Under the pieces are notes generated by a model. It had not been told where the DNA came from. It saw only the letters and a program-made list of their open reading frames with translations, and did not search any database. A DNA stretch of 64,000 nucleotides from Alisma plantago-aquatica. Lineage: Eukaryota > Streptophyta > Magnoliopsida > Alismatales > Alismataceae. Both the position numbers and the translations under genes were made by a program. Position 1 is the first letter of the stretch. Each line of letters starts with the position of its first letter. Positions 11,838 to 22,504 of this stretch are shown piece after piece. The DNA lies in NCBI GenBank assembly GCA_963693085.1, contig OY856409.1, positions 1,536,983,072 to 1,537,047,071 of the forward strand, in the 5' to 3' direction.

Positions 11838-12767
11838 AGGTAACCCCGTGAGACTCTCCGCCTGTGTGCTCAGGTTAGAGGAGGAGTCTAGAGCACTCGG
11901 AGTAGTGCATTGAGGCCGGAGAGCCTGTGGTCCTGTGGCAGAACAGGGCTGGCGTCAGACTTAGCATTTCCCGGGTGTGTCGCTAAGTCTTGTACGGTGT
12001 GGCCGTAGTGCACTGCGAGTCTCTATGCAGAGTACACTGCATAGATCAGGGCATAAGATAAAATATGATCATATAGGTTCACAGAGTTCCTTATAAATGA
12101 AAGAGTTAAGGAAGACTAGAGCATAGTCTTCTAGTAGTTATTCTTTGGATGCAATATTTACATTCTTTGTTATTTCAATTATATTGTTTTAGAACTGCTC
12201 AGTGTAGTATTTATTGTTGTTAAATTTCATAACGTTTATTCAAAGTTATACCTGTAATCACATTAGTGCCTTAGACTGTTTCTTTGAAGTACTCATTCAC
12301 TGAGCGAGTAGGCTCACCCCTCTACTCAAACATTTTAGGGTTAACCGCGTGGACTTGAAGATGGTCAGAGCATCAGCGTAGATCTTCCACAAGAGTTAAG
12401 TACAAGATTAGTTGAGTCAGTCGGTCCTTGTCACTCTAGGTCCTCAGTAAGAGATAAGAGAGAGAGTTGTAATTATGATGTGTAATATTGTTCCTCTTTT
12501 GATATGTATGCTAATTAGCAAGTTTTATATACATAAGGTGTGAGAGACATCATGAATGTTTATACATGTATCTTTACTATTGAAGTCTGATTAGTAAAAG
12601 AAATGTTCAGATTCCTTTGTTAAGATGTTATGTGGTTCAATGCGGGGAAACAAGAGTTTTAAAGAAAAGAAAATGAAAAAGTTAAGGGTGTTCTTTGTGT
12701 TACATATAAGTCCTATCTTATGCCCTAATCTCATGATTTGAGGAAATTGTGAGATCGGGGTGTAACA

Positions 12768-12772
12768 TGTGA
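12768..12772. repeat. Target-site duplication TGTGA (right) of family-B solo LTR
   Basis: This matches 9468-9472 exactly and resumes the interrupted LINE sequence. Confidence 0.85.
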
Positions 12773-14690
12773 GGTCCCCAAATCTATCCTGAGGGAGATA
12801 AGGAGGAAGGGGTAGGGTTCCTATGGGAATCTAGGGAGGGCTCTAAGAGATGAATTTGGGTGAGGTGGGGCCTTGTGGGATCTCCGACCTTTGAGAAAGG
12901 CCTTGAAATCTAGAGGCTCTAGGATAGGTTTCAAAGGAATGTCATGAAAGTTGGGTGAGAGATCTTATAGGGGACTTCACTTTGGGGAAGTTGTGTACTA
13001 AAAAATATGAGAAGGACAGATGATCTTAAGCGTGACTCACCTGTGGCATCTAAAAAAGGAAGGATGCCATCTTTATTTTAGAGAAGAATCTAGGATGTGT
13101 TTCCCTTAATAATGAGGAACATAAGGTAAGACACAGTGTCAGGTAACATTTCTTTTAGGTAGATTTTAGTGGGGCAATGATAGGTTAGACCAATGGAGGC
13201 TTGATGGAGCGGTTATTGCCCCAATCCTTATGGTGAGGGGTCTTTTCAAGGACATTGGGGGACGGAGTCTATCATGCATCCAAGGTATTTTAAACAAAGT
13301 AGGTATCAGGTAGGTTCTGAAGCACTGTGATGTTATCAGAGACGGGGAAGACCGACCTATATGGATGTCCTACCAGAATGGACTTTTTACACTTAGTTCC
13401 ATGATAGATGTGCTTAGGAGGGACAAATATGGCCCTTCTAAAGCCCTCTCTACAAGTTCCCATTTGAAATGGGGTGTGGAACCCCACTCTTTCCCTAAAG
13501 ATTTCCACCTTCACATGGAAAATATTTCATCTTGCCATCTTACTAATGATAGGATTAGGTCTTGTCATATTCAGTTTGATTCTTAATGTGAATGTTGTGT
13601 CCATGGGCAACATGAATCTCTAGACCATCTCCTTTAAGAAGGGGGTGTGGAAAAGCATCTTTGGGCCGAGGGATGGAGAATAATAGATGTTAACTGATTC
13701 AACACCAAGAATTTTGTGACCCTAGTGCTTCATTATTGTTGGTCCCTTTCAGATGGAAAGTCATGGCTTGGGTTCATCAGGGGGATCCTTGATTTGGTTA
13801 AATTTTGGTGTATTATTAGATGTGTTAGTTGGTTTGTAGGGAGGAAAGTGGAGGGTAGGAGGATATGCCACCGTTTTTGTTACATTCTAAAACTATTTGT
13901 CAGGATATCCCCCTCAAATATCTGGGATCCCGAAAGGCAATCTAGATTTTTGGAGAGAGAGTGCCTTCTCCTCACACCTTGGCGGGGATCAAAAGCTTCA
14001 TTTTTAATCATATTCGTTGGCATACCCCGCAGGAGGATTATTACAAGTTACATAATACATGGTTGGCTTGGAAACATGATAGACATGGGATACTCGGGAT
14101 GGCAATAGAAGGCATTATTAGGAGATCATTGGCTGAAATCAGTGCAATTTTCTCGAGGGCAGGAACTGGCCGCCTCATTTGCCTCTTCGAGGCCGTTGAG
14201 GTAGGCATTCACCTCCTTAGTGGCCCTCCCTCGATTAATGTTGTTTTGGAAAGTGATGATAAGAGGTTAGTTGATCTCCTTAATGGGAGGTCAGCGCCAC
14301 CTTGGCGGGTGTGTAGACATGCTGAAAAGGTTCGAGGTCTCACTCAAATAAAGAATAGGCAAAATACCTTTTTTAGGCCAATCGATTTAGCGGTTAGGCT
14401 TGCGGAATATGGAACTGATTTAGCAAATAGATATGCCTTTACAAATTTTAGAACGACGCCTTCCCCAAATAAGGGGTTGTAGGTTAGAATCTATTGACAT
14501 CTCATACTTGAGGCAAGAGACGGTTGATGGTAAAGTCGCTTAGATATACTTAGCTTTGCTGCTTTATCTTGGCCCCATAGTCGAGGATTCGTTTTTAAAG
14601 GTTAGCCGGAGTCCTATGTGTAATCTCTTTCTTATGTAGCCTATGTGGAAACATGATAAATAAATAGTTCTTTGAAAAAGTTACCACATT
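12773..14690 (+). pseudogene. LINE relic, right part with RNase H-like tail
   Basis: This continues the LINE interrupted at 9472. Sense-strand pieces include a 130-codon open segment at 13716-14108 and an overlapping 173-codon one at 13961-14482. The latter contains ESDDKRLVDLLNGRSAPPWR followed by AEYGTDLANRYAF. These match the end of the RNase H domain seen in plant L1-type LINEs (an IESDS...LVDLLNG-type stretch, then a DxLAN-A-type tail). The intervening region has many stops and frame changes, so the element is long dead. The 3' end is placed near 14690, after an AATAAATAGTTCTTTGAAAAAG tail; no clean poly(A) remains. This is not a host gene despite the open segments. Confidence 0.65.
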
Positions 14691-17332
14691 TGTATACCTA
14701 TAATAGAGATATCATAATATCTCAATGACGCCATATTTTTTTTTAGTATTTGCGACTCACGCCATCTTCTTGTTTAGTGTCGGGCCACAAATGTGACTCT
14801 TGTTCCTAGTGGCGGTATGGCAATCAAACTTTACCAGTTAATGTAAGAGTTTTTATGAAAAATTCCCTATTTTTACTCCAAATTTCAAATAACCTCCCAA
14901 CTTTTACTAAATTCTTTAAAAACCCCTATACCGTGATTGTCTGTTACTTATTAACGGTTGATCTGATTTCTTTTTTATTTCGTTTCCATCACGTGGAGCC
15001 GAAACTACAAATTGATTTAGTTATTACGCTGCCAATTAGACCAATATATTTCTTCACTATTGTTTCTTTTTTTTTTTATTACGCTGATTTTTTCTGGTAC
15101 ATTCTTTCTTCTTCTTTTGTTCTAGACAGCCATGTAGTACGTTGAGTTAGGTGTTATTGATATGTTTAAACTCGTGAACCTGACCTTTTCTAGCCCGGTA
15201 AAAAATATTTTAGATTACAATTTTGGCATTAGAAGTTAACAACGGGTTAATACATACATATTAAAATTTGGGTCCAGATTTGTGTTCGGGTTCTATTTTT
15301 CAATCCAAGTCAGTTTTGGGTTTTAAAGTTTTCTTGATTTGATCATTTTCAGAGTAGATTAGTATAAAATATAGATTTCATTGACACATATTTGACATTG
15401 ATGTAACTTAGAGGTTGATTGAAAGTTGGATCCTTGTACGTTCTCAATTATAAATTAAACAAATCGAGGCATGTACTAAAATTAACAATATAGATTTGGT
15501 TAATGTGATAGAAATTTAGATCTGAGTAATTTCGGGTGACTATCAAAAAATTTGATCAACCTTTTCTAACCCCGAACAAACCCACATGAATTTTAGCAGT
15601 CCTAGACTGAATAATGTGGGCCCAACTTGGATAATTTCAGCATGAACATGACTCGCCACAAATAAAATTTTTAAAATAACAAATTGAATTATCATGAAAC
15701 CAAAATGACCTGATTTGAGCACAATGAGACTGACCTGACCCGACTTGAACATGGCTAAAACCAATTTATTACAAACAAGGGAAAAATATAATTGAAAATG
15801 TATTTAAACGTAAAACCCGACCCAAACAAGCATAAACCCAACCTAAACTAGACCTCAACTGGTCTGAGCTAACTTTTATCTATCCCAAATAGACCCAAAC
15901 AAACCAAATTGAAAATAAAAAAATATGGATTGTGGCCGGTTAGATCATGGAGATTAAGTCGGACGTGTTTCCATGCTTAATTCTAGAATAGCAATAACAT
16001 ATATTCATGCATAGTAGTGGATCATGTTATGAAAACTACCCTCAAGATGTTAGTTTATATTATAGAAATCATAAATAATATCAAAAATCATAGTTGAATA
16101 TGTAAGTAGGAAAATATGACACTAATCTAGATCAATTTTTTTGAAACCAACTCGGATTCAAATTTTGGTAATCTCGAAACCGACATGGATCTTCAAAATA
16201 TACGTTATAAGTTAGGTAAATTTTTTAATTTTTAATATTTAAGATTTTAAATGATCTAAATCTAAATCAAAATTGACTCCAATCGAAAATTTTAAACTGA
16301 TAACCAACCTGGCATTGTAAAAGTCCATTCATCATGTATAAACCCTGATTCAGATTTTCAAAGCTAGAACTTGATGCCTAACTTTTATGGATCGGAGTGA
16401 ATCAAGTACACAACTCAAATATCATTTAAAGAAATTATCTAATTCATATAGACCGACGTATTGTGATGGCTAAGTATTATTATGTGGTAATGCGACTGGG
16501 AACCTGTGTACAATTTAATACGTGATTGACTTTTAACTAAAAGAAGAAGAAAAAAGAGGCAACAGCACTATCGTTGCATTCCGTCAATGCACAGTTAACG
16601 GCAAGGGGTTTGTTAGGATTTAGGATAAGTGGGGGGTTTCTGGGATTATGGGAAACTTGTGGGGGTATTGGGAAAAAAGTCTTATTTTAATCGGTATTTG
16701 TTATGCCGACTAAAAGATAAATAGATTGTCGCAACATTACTTATGTGTAGGTAGGGTTGTCAAAATTTGTCCGAATCCGTCAATCTGGTCAGGTCTGACC
16801 CGAAAAAAATTAGATTTAGTTTTGAATTTTATCAATCTATATTGATTTCCGAATTAAAACTGGTGATTTGTGTAACCCAAATTTATATAATTAACAAAAG
16901 TGTATGGTCTATGTTCGATTTCGGATTTCAAATTATGAAACCAGGCCCGGTTCCAAATATATCACTTTGTAAAACAATTGATTCTGAATCGGTTCCGAGT
17001 TAACTTATTTTTTATGAACCAGATTATTGTCCGATATGAAAGACCGGTTTTTTGACACCCCTTTGTGTAGCGTACAATTAAAAACTTTGTCTGTGTACAC
17101 AGGTACGGAACCCCGGCCATCTTGCCTACAAACAGCACATTTTACACATGGTTAAAACACTCGTTAATTTATCCATGATAAATAAATCTATTGTATACCT
17201 AACAATACCAAACGCAGCCTTTGTCACTGCCGCACGCCGTTGACACGCTACTCCGTCATAATAGGCGTCTCGCAGCGTCAAACTCAAGCTCAGGAAGTCA
17301 ATAATCAATGATCATGACGCAGGAAACGGGAT
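14691..17332. other. AT-rich intergenic region without a supported gene
   Basis: About 2.6 kb with no convincing ORF. It contains scattered CCCGACC/GGTCGGG-type fragments (15170-15330, 15800-15900, 16770-16830) that look like old transposon debris. Two outer blocks (about 14860-14990 and about 16580-16680) are weakly reverse-complementary around TTAACGG...GGGG(T/A)TTT...GGGAA and could be decayed terminal inverted repeats. The last 200 bp should include the receptor kinase promoter, but I see no clear TATA box. Confidence 0.5.
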
Positions 17333-17524
17333 ATGTTTCCAGTCAATAATAAGCTCGATCGAACGAAGCTTCGTGGCATGGAATTTAGTAGTCACACCAT
17401 GGATACATGGTTTTTTAATGCTCTGTTCTTGGCAGGGGATGGAATGGAGTGGCACACTAAAGGTGACCGTCGACAGTCTTCTTCAGAGAGCAATTTCCTT
17501 GTTCAGAAATTGCGAAAAGAAATC

Positions 17525-18893
17525 ATGGGGAATTGTCAGAAAAGGACGAAACATTGCAGCCTGAGTCCAGCAAGCATCATACATCTCCGTTCGGTACTGC
17601 TCCTCAGCGTTTACTTCTTGCCTTCTGTCATCCCTCTAGTTGCCGCAGCTACTGACACGTTGCTACAAGGGCAGTCGATCAAGGACGACGGCCGGCCGCT
17701 GGTTTCGGCAAGAGGGGACTTTGCGCTCGGATTTTTCAGCCCTCCAAATACCACCAACCGTTATGTGGGGATATGGTACCACAACATCCCGGGCGAAGAT
17801 GTGGTCTGGGTCGCCAATCGGGAGAGACCCATCCCCGACAGGTCAGGAACCTTCACCCTCCACGACAGCGGCGCCCTTGTGGTCTCCGATCAGAGCAACT
17901 CGACGCTCTGGTCGTCGTCCAACGCCACTGGTCCCGCCGTCGGCAGCGTCTCGGCGCAGCTGAGTGACTTAGGCAATTTCATCGTCAGCAACGGCTCCTT
18001 CGGCAGTCCCATGTGGCAGATGTTCGACCACCCGGCGGATACGTTCCTCCCAGGGATGCAAGTTGGGCTGGACATGACGACAGGTGTTGTCTCGGGGTGG
18101 ACGTCGTGGTCGAGCGCGCAGGACCCATCCCCCGGAAGATTCTTCTCATCGGTAGATCCTCGTGGGATACCGCAGTCACTTATCTGGGAAAGATCCTCAA
18201 ACGGGACTCTGCGCCGGCTATGGCGGTCGGGGCAGTGGAACGGGGCGACGTACTCCGGGATATACGACACGAAGCCGTTCTACCTGTACGGGATCCGGTA
18301 CAGCAACCCGGTCGTAGAGAAGAAGCTGTACTACAGCTACACGCCTTTCAACAACGACACCTACGTCAGGATGGTGGTGCTGCCCGGTGGAACCAGGGTG
18401 CAGTACAACTGGACGAGAGGAGTCAGCGAGAGGTGGGAGAAGTTCTGGGAGCAGCCCATCACTCCGTGCGAGATGTACAACGCGTGCGGTAGCAACGCCG
18501 TGTGCTCGGAGGACATGCAAGAGAAGCCAGCTGCGACGTGCGAGTGCTGGAAGGGTTTCCAGCCCCTGGCGCCGGCGGATTGGAGCCGGGGGGAATGGAA
18601 CAAAGGATGCGTGAGAAGAACAGCTCTGGTCTGCAATAGCAGTAGTGTTGAGGGCCGGGATTACGGTTTCGCGAAGTTTGAGGCTATGAAGATTCCAGAC
18701 TCGTCCATGTGGATCGGAAATTTGGAAGTCGACGATTGCAGGAATATTTGTGGAAGAAACTGCTCTTGCAATGCGTACGCCTTCGTCAACGGGATCGGGT
18801 GTATGGTTTGGAGCGGTGATCTTGATGATGTCCGCATCATGCCCAGCGGCGGCAATGAAATCTATATCAAGCTTGTGCAGTCCGAGTTGCTAG
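17525..18893 (+). CDS. Receptor kinase exon 1: signal peptide and ectodomain
   Basis: Encodes residues 1-456 and the first base of codon 457. It covers the secretion signal, bulb-lectin ([33 protein letters not shown]), S-locus glycoprotein, EGF-like ([13 protein letters not shown]...CECWKGF) and PAN ([18 protein letters not shown]) modules. The donor is CTAG|GTATGA. Reading through would add only eight codons before a stop at 18914, so the splice is required to reach the kinase. The exon is much GC-richer than its surroundings. In-frame sequence continues upstream to 17333. Confidence 0.92.
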
Positions 18894-21800
18894 GTATGAT
18901 TCAGATGCCTCTTTAGTTAATTAATGCAGCCTATTTTTTCCAATTTGGTTTCTGAACTTATATCATTTGTTTTGTAAAGGATTTTTTGTTTTTGTTTTGG
19001 CTATTAATAAACTATTTACTATGGTTCACCACCGCAGGAAAAGGTCATACTCATTTCGGATAAATTTCAGGTTGTAGTACTCTTTAATATAAAACGAATA
19101 TTCTAGTGGATACTTTGAAAAAGAATGCATTTTGCAGAAATATTTAGTTTTTTTTTTTCCTGTGTTGACAAATCAAAGAAACGAGGTCTGACATTAGTAA
19201 TGGTTTTTTGGGATTTCATGTATTTGCTATGGAAGGTTTGCACACAGAATTCAACATGGTTGAGATAAAATTAAACCATCTCATCGGAACAGGATCAAAC
19301 TAAACCAATCAGTGGGGTTCAATTTTAGAGAGGTTTTCTTCAACAAATTTCATGACATTTGAACGATGAGTTGGTTCAGTTTGAAGGTACAACTAAGTAA
19401 AATGAACCGACAAATCAAGGAAATGTTGTTTAAAATTAGTAATTGATTGTCTGGTTCACGTATTTGCTATGAAAGGTTTGGTTCACATAATTCTGATACG
19501 GTTTGGCTAAACTAAACCGTCACTTAACTGAATTCAACTAAATAATTCTATGTGGTACGATGTTAGAGAAGCTTTTTTACACAAATTTCCTAACATTTTA
19601 ACAACGGCTTATTTCAGTTCGAGGGTACAATTAAAGCAAATTGAACCAAGGAACTCGGATATTTATATGGCATGTGTTAGCAATGGCCTTGCCAATTTTA
19701 ATATTTTGTAGATGTAAAATGTACTCTGTAGTAGATTCCCCTTCTGAGTTCCGACAACCATTATTGCATAATATCCGTTAGGATGACATTGTTTGTGGGG
19801 TTTCATTTTGGGTTGACGCTTCTAGGACAAAGTTCAAACTCACAAAAAGATGCAATTTTTAATTTAATTTATAAACCATAACAAACAACAATACAACTTT
19901 GGGTTTATCTAGTATAACCTGGGAATATCAAAGCTTCTTTTGAAAGTAAAAATTAAGTCATTTTTTGTAAGCCTAAAAAAAATCATCAGTAACAACCAAA
20001 AAAGCCGAAGCCTGTATAAATATCAACATTTTATATAAGAGCAATTGCCACTTCAATATAAAAAAAATGAACAAAACGTATTTGTGTAATGGTGGATATA
20101 AATGTAAAAATAATACATATTTTGTGTTTCATTAGAAAATAACACATCGAAGGTAATTATATAGATTAATAAACCATTTATAGGGAATCTGCAGAAAGAA
20201 AAGAGCGATTTCCATTATAATAGGATTGCAAAATGAATGCCGACAGGGCCATATATATCCAAATACACCTAGCTTTCCCTGACTCCATCTAAGAGGAACA
20301 GTTACAACTTAAGAAGCCACCTTCTTAGACTCCAGTCTCTGTTCACTCGCAGGCAGTCTACTGCTTAGCAGCTTCATACTAGCTACTAGTCACTAGTAAC
20401 TTGCTAACCAGTTGATTCCAGCTTTTAGTCTTTTACATTATACTATATTCTAATTCTTGAATGATTTGCTTTGAATTTTGGTTAGAGCTCTCCAGAAAGA
20501 AGCAGTGCTTCCACTCATTTCTTATTCTCAAATCTTTTCAGATGTAGCTGAAAGAAAAAAGAAATCATCAAAGACATACGTGATTGGAATAGTTTTGGGG
20601 TCACTCCTCGTTGCTGCTGGCTTATTGGCTGTATTTTACAAGTGCAGGTCTAGAAAAAGAGGTACTTGCTTGGTTATGTGAGGTCAATGATTCAATGATT
20701 ATTATCGTGATTAGATATACTCAAGCCAGAAATTGCTGCTAAATTTCGTGTTTCTTAACAGAAATCAAGAACAAAGGACAGAAAATGGGATTCACCTTAA
20801 TGAGCACTGACAAAGAGCAGAAACAGGGGGACATGACAGACCTACCTGTCTTTAGCTTTGATGAGATAGCAATGGCTACGGACAAATTCAGTGAATTCAA
20901 ATTGCTAGGGAAGGGTGGATTTGGCCCTGTATATAAGGTATTGCTGTTATGCAACATAGTTTTCTTCGAGGTGGTTCTCAACGAGTTAAATTGTAGACAA
21001 ACCGTTTCCAATACGTTCACTAAGTGTGTTAGAAGATATAGTCGTATGTTATTGTCGAATCAAATGTGTATGTAATTTGTAATGATCTTGGCACTTGTTG
21101 ACTCCATTTTTTTTTCTCAGGGCATGATTAGTGGAAGACAGGAAGTCGCAGTGAAGAGGTTGTCCAAGGATTCCGGTCAAGGAGTAGAGCAATTCAAAAA
21201 CGAGGTGCTCCTCATCGCCCAGTTGCAGCACCGAAACCTGGTTAGACTTCTCGGCTGCTGTATTCAAGATGATGAGAAGATGCTTGTCTACGAGTACATG
21301 CACAATAAGAGCTTGGATGTGTTCTTGTTTGGTACGTCATCCAACATTTCCTCTGTTGACGGGCATACTGTCCTGCTTGTGTTCATACTAGAAAAGTTGG
21401 TTTTAATTGTAACGCGCATGCTTGATGGAATGCAGAACCGAAAAACCAAGCAATGCTGAATTGGAAGATGAGACTTGATATCATCCATGGGATTGCCCGA
21501 GGTCTTATCTACCTTCACCATGATTCAAGGTTGCGGATTGTACACCGGGATCTGAAAGCAAGCAATATACTCTTGGACGAGGGGATGCAACCCAAGATAT
21601 CTGATTTCGGGATGGCAAGAATCTTTGGGGGCAATCAGAACCAAGCGAACACCAACAGAGTGGTTGGAACATAGTAAGTCAATGCAAGCATTAAGCATTA
21701 GTGAGTAACTGATGTAGGTTCTCGACTCCCTACTATTTTTCTTTTCAGCGGATACATGGCTCCGGAGTATGCCATGGATGGATTGTTCTCCATAAAATCT

Positions 21801-22318
21801 GACGTCTACAGCTTCGGCGTTCTTGTGCTGGAGATTGTGAGTGGCAAGAAAAGTCAGTTTGATATTAGCTACGGACTCTTCACCAACCTCCTATCCCAGG
21901 TAATGATGGTTCTGATCTATCGATTTCATGTAGATACACGTCCTCCCTGTTTCAAAAAAGAACCGAGGCACCCGATTATTGACCTTCTTGGACAAATGCA
22001 ATGCAGGCGTGGCACATGTGGGAGGCAGGACAAGCCCTGGAACTAGCCGACCCCGCTATCACCAGCTCTCTCAGCCCAGAGGAGGCTCTGAAGTGCATAA
22101 ACATCGCCTTACTGTGTGTGCAGGACAGAGCAGCAGACAGACCGACCATGTCAACTGTTCTCCTGATGTTGGGCAGCGAATATATCAACTGCCCTAGCCC
22201 AAAACAGCCGACATTCACGACGGAGAGGAGCAATGACGCCAGCGACTCCCCTACTGGACCGAACAGTCATGGGCTTTCTTCCACAGACACTACAATAACT
22301 ATCATCGTGAGAAGATGA
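17525..22318 (+). CDS. G-type lectin S-receptor-like serine/threonine kinase (7 exons)
   Basis: Joining 17525-18893, 20542-20661, 20762-20937, 21121-21331, 21436-21673, 21749-21899 and 22007-22318 gives 858 codons including... the last sense codon, with every intron GT...AG and all phases compatible. Order: signal peptide (1 to about 42), bulb-type lectin domain (about 43-165), S-locus glycoprotein domain, Cys-rich EGF-like segment, PAN domain, one transmembrane helix (469-488), then a kinase. Catalytic residues are all present: GKGGFG (546-551), Lys567, Glu583, HRD Asp664 and DFG Asp682, so it is predicted to be an active RD kinase at the plasma membrane. By family, it would sense extracellular ligands in defence or development; the ligand is unknown. 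The ORF is open to an upstream ATG at 17333, but the ATG at 17525 puts a hydrophobic signal peptide near the N terminus and gives the usual length. It appears intact and is the only host gene here. Confidence 0.93.
18894..20541 (+). other. Receptor kinase intron 1 (1648 bp)
   Basis: An AT-rich intron with canonical ends. Roughly 300-bp blocks around 19195 and 19430 repeat words such as AATCA(A)GGAAA...TATTTGCTATGRAAGGTTTG and may be an internal duplication or a small decayed insertion. No ORF is supported. Confidence 0.7.
20542..20661 (+). CDS. Receptor kinase exon 2: transmembrane segment
   Basis: The acceptor TTTTCAG|AT joins in phase to give [11 protein letters not shown], then the hydrophobic [20 protein letters not shown] and a basic stop-transfer KCRSRKR. 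The donor is AGAG|GTACTT. Confidence 0.9.
20762..20937 (+). CDS. Receptor kinase exon 3: juxtamembrane and P-loop
   Basis: Acceptor TTAACAG|AA, donor AAG|GTATTG. It encodes the juxtamembrane region ([18 protein letters not shown]) and the nucleotide-binding loop [10 protein letters not shown]. Confidence 0.92.
21121..21331 (+). CDS. Receptor kinase exon 4: kinase N-lobe
   Basis: The acceptor follows a T tract ending TTCTCAG. It contains VAVKRL (ATP-binding Lys), FKNEV (helix C Glu), [12 protein letters not shown] and [12 protein letters not shown]. The donor is TTTG|GTACGT. Confidence 0.92.
21436..21673 (+). CDS. Receptor kinase exon 5: catalytic and activation loops
   Basis: Contains [14 protein letters not shown] and [15 protein letters not shown]. 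The exon ends ...GGAACATA|GTAAGT, so the Tyr of the GTYGYMAPEY motif is completed by exon 6, as is usual in this family. Confidence 0.93.
21749..21899 (+). CDS. Receptor kinase exon 6: APEY and helix F region
   Basis: Acceptor CTTTTCAG|C. It encodes [31 protein letters not shown] and ends LLSQ|GTAATG. Confidence 0.92.
22007..22318 (+). CDS. Receptor kinase exon 7: kinase C-lobe and tail
   Basis: The acceptor ATGCAG|GCG continues [18 protein letters not shown], then [20 protein letters not shown] (invariant Arg of kinase subdomain XI) and a Ser/Thr/Pro-rich tail ending in VRR before TGA (22316-22318). Confidence 0.93.
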   Translation, partial: AWHMWEAGQALELADPAITSSLSPEEALKCINIALLCVQDRAADRPTMSTVLLMLGSEYINCPSPKQPTFTTERSNDASDSPTGPNSHGLSSTDTTITIIVRR

Positions 22319-22504
22319 CTTGTCATTGTTCAGCTAAAGTAGGTGTCGCCGATAGGCTCCTCTCAAAGTGAATTAAGCCACTGGAGCTGAATTTTGACCA
22401 AGTGCATATTTGTACAAAAACGAATTACATTTTGTATATTGTAATATTTTAAAAGTTTAGTTGTTTCTTTTATTTTTCAGGTTTTTTACTTTTGTAATCT
22501 TTCA
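22319..22504 (+). other. Receptor kinase 3' flank / UTR
   Basis: AT-rich sequence after the stop codon. No perfect AATAAA is visible; TGTAATATTTTAAAAG near 22438 is the most plausible polyadenylation region. Copia-type sequence begins by about 22505, so the gene's 3' end sits within 200 bp of a retrotransposon. Confidence 0.5.

Larger units (their letters stand above)
9473..12767 (+). mobile_element. Family-B gypsy-type solo LTR, 3295 bp
   Basis: It begins TGTTACGACC and ends GGGGTGTAACA, with near-matching terminal inverted repeats (TGTTAC/GTAACA). It is flanked by a perfect 5-bp duplication TGTGA. No PBS, PPT or coding domain is associated, so it is a solo LTR produced by LTR-LTR recombination. 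It is homologous to the minus-strand LTR at 26772-30561: both open with CATCTGAGCTTAATTGGTAA, and share GACCTAGG(G/A)TTTTGCGGTC and AACACCGTAGAACCCC. Internally it has two hairpin-forming inverted pairs (9846-9872, 10035-10068), a CA microsatellite (about 10349-10361), a GA-rich leader (about 10390-10410), a conserved ATG plus splice-donor-like motif (10469-10487) and three CCGTGCGGAGTCA direct repeats (11718-11837). Confidence 0.9.

Noticed and set aside
13716..14482. Overlapping 130- and 173-codon open frames as a host gene
   Set aside because: The translated C-terminal motifs are those of a LINE RNase H domain, and the frame is broken upstream; it is transposon debris.
17640..18855. Several open frames on both strands overlapping the receptor kinase exon 1
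   Set aside because: These are shadows produced by the GC-rich exon. None shows a known domain, and the exon's own frame is a full S-domain.
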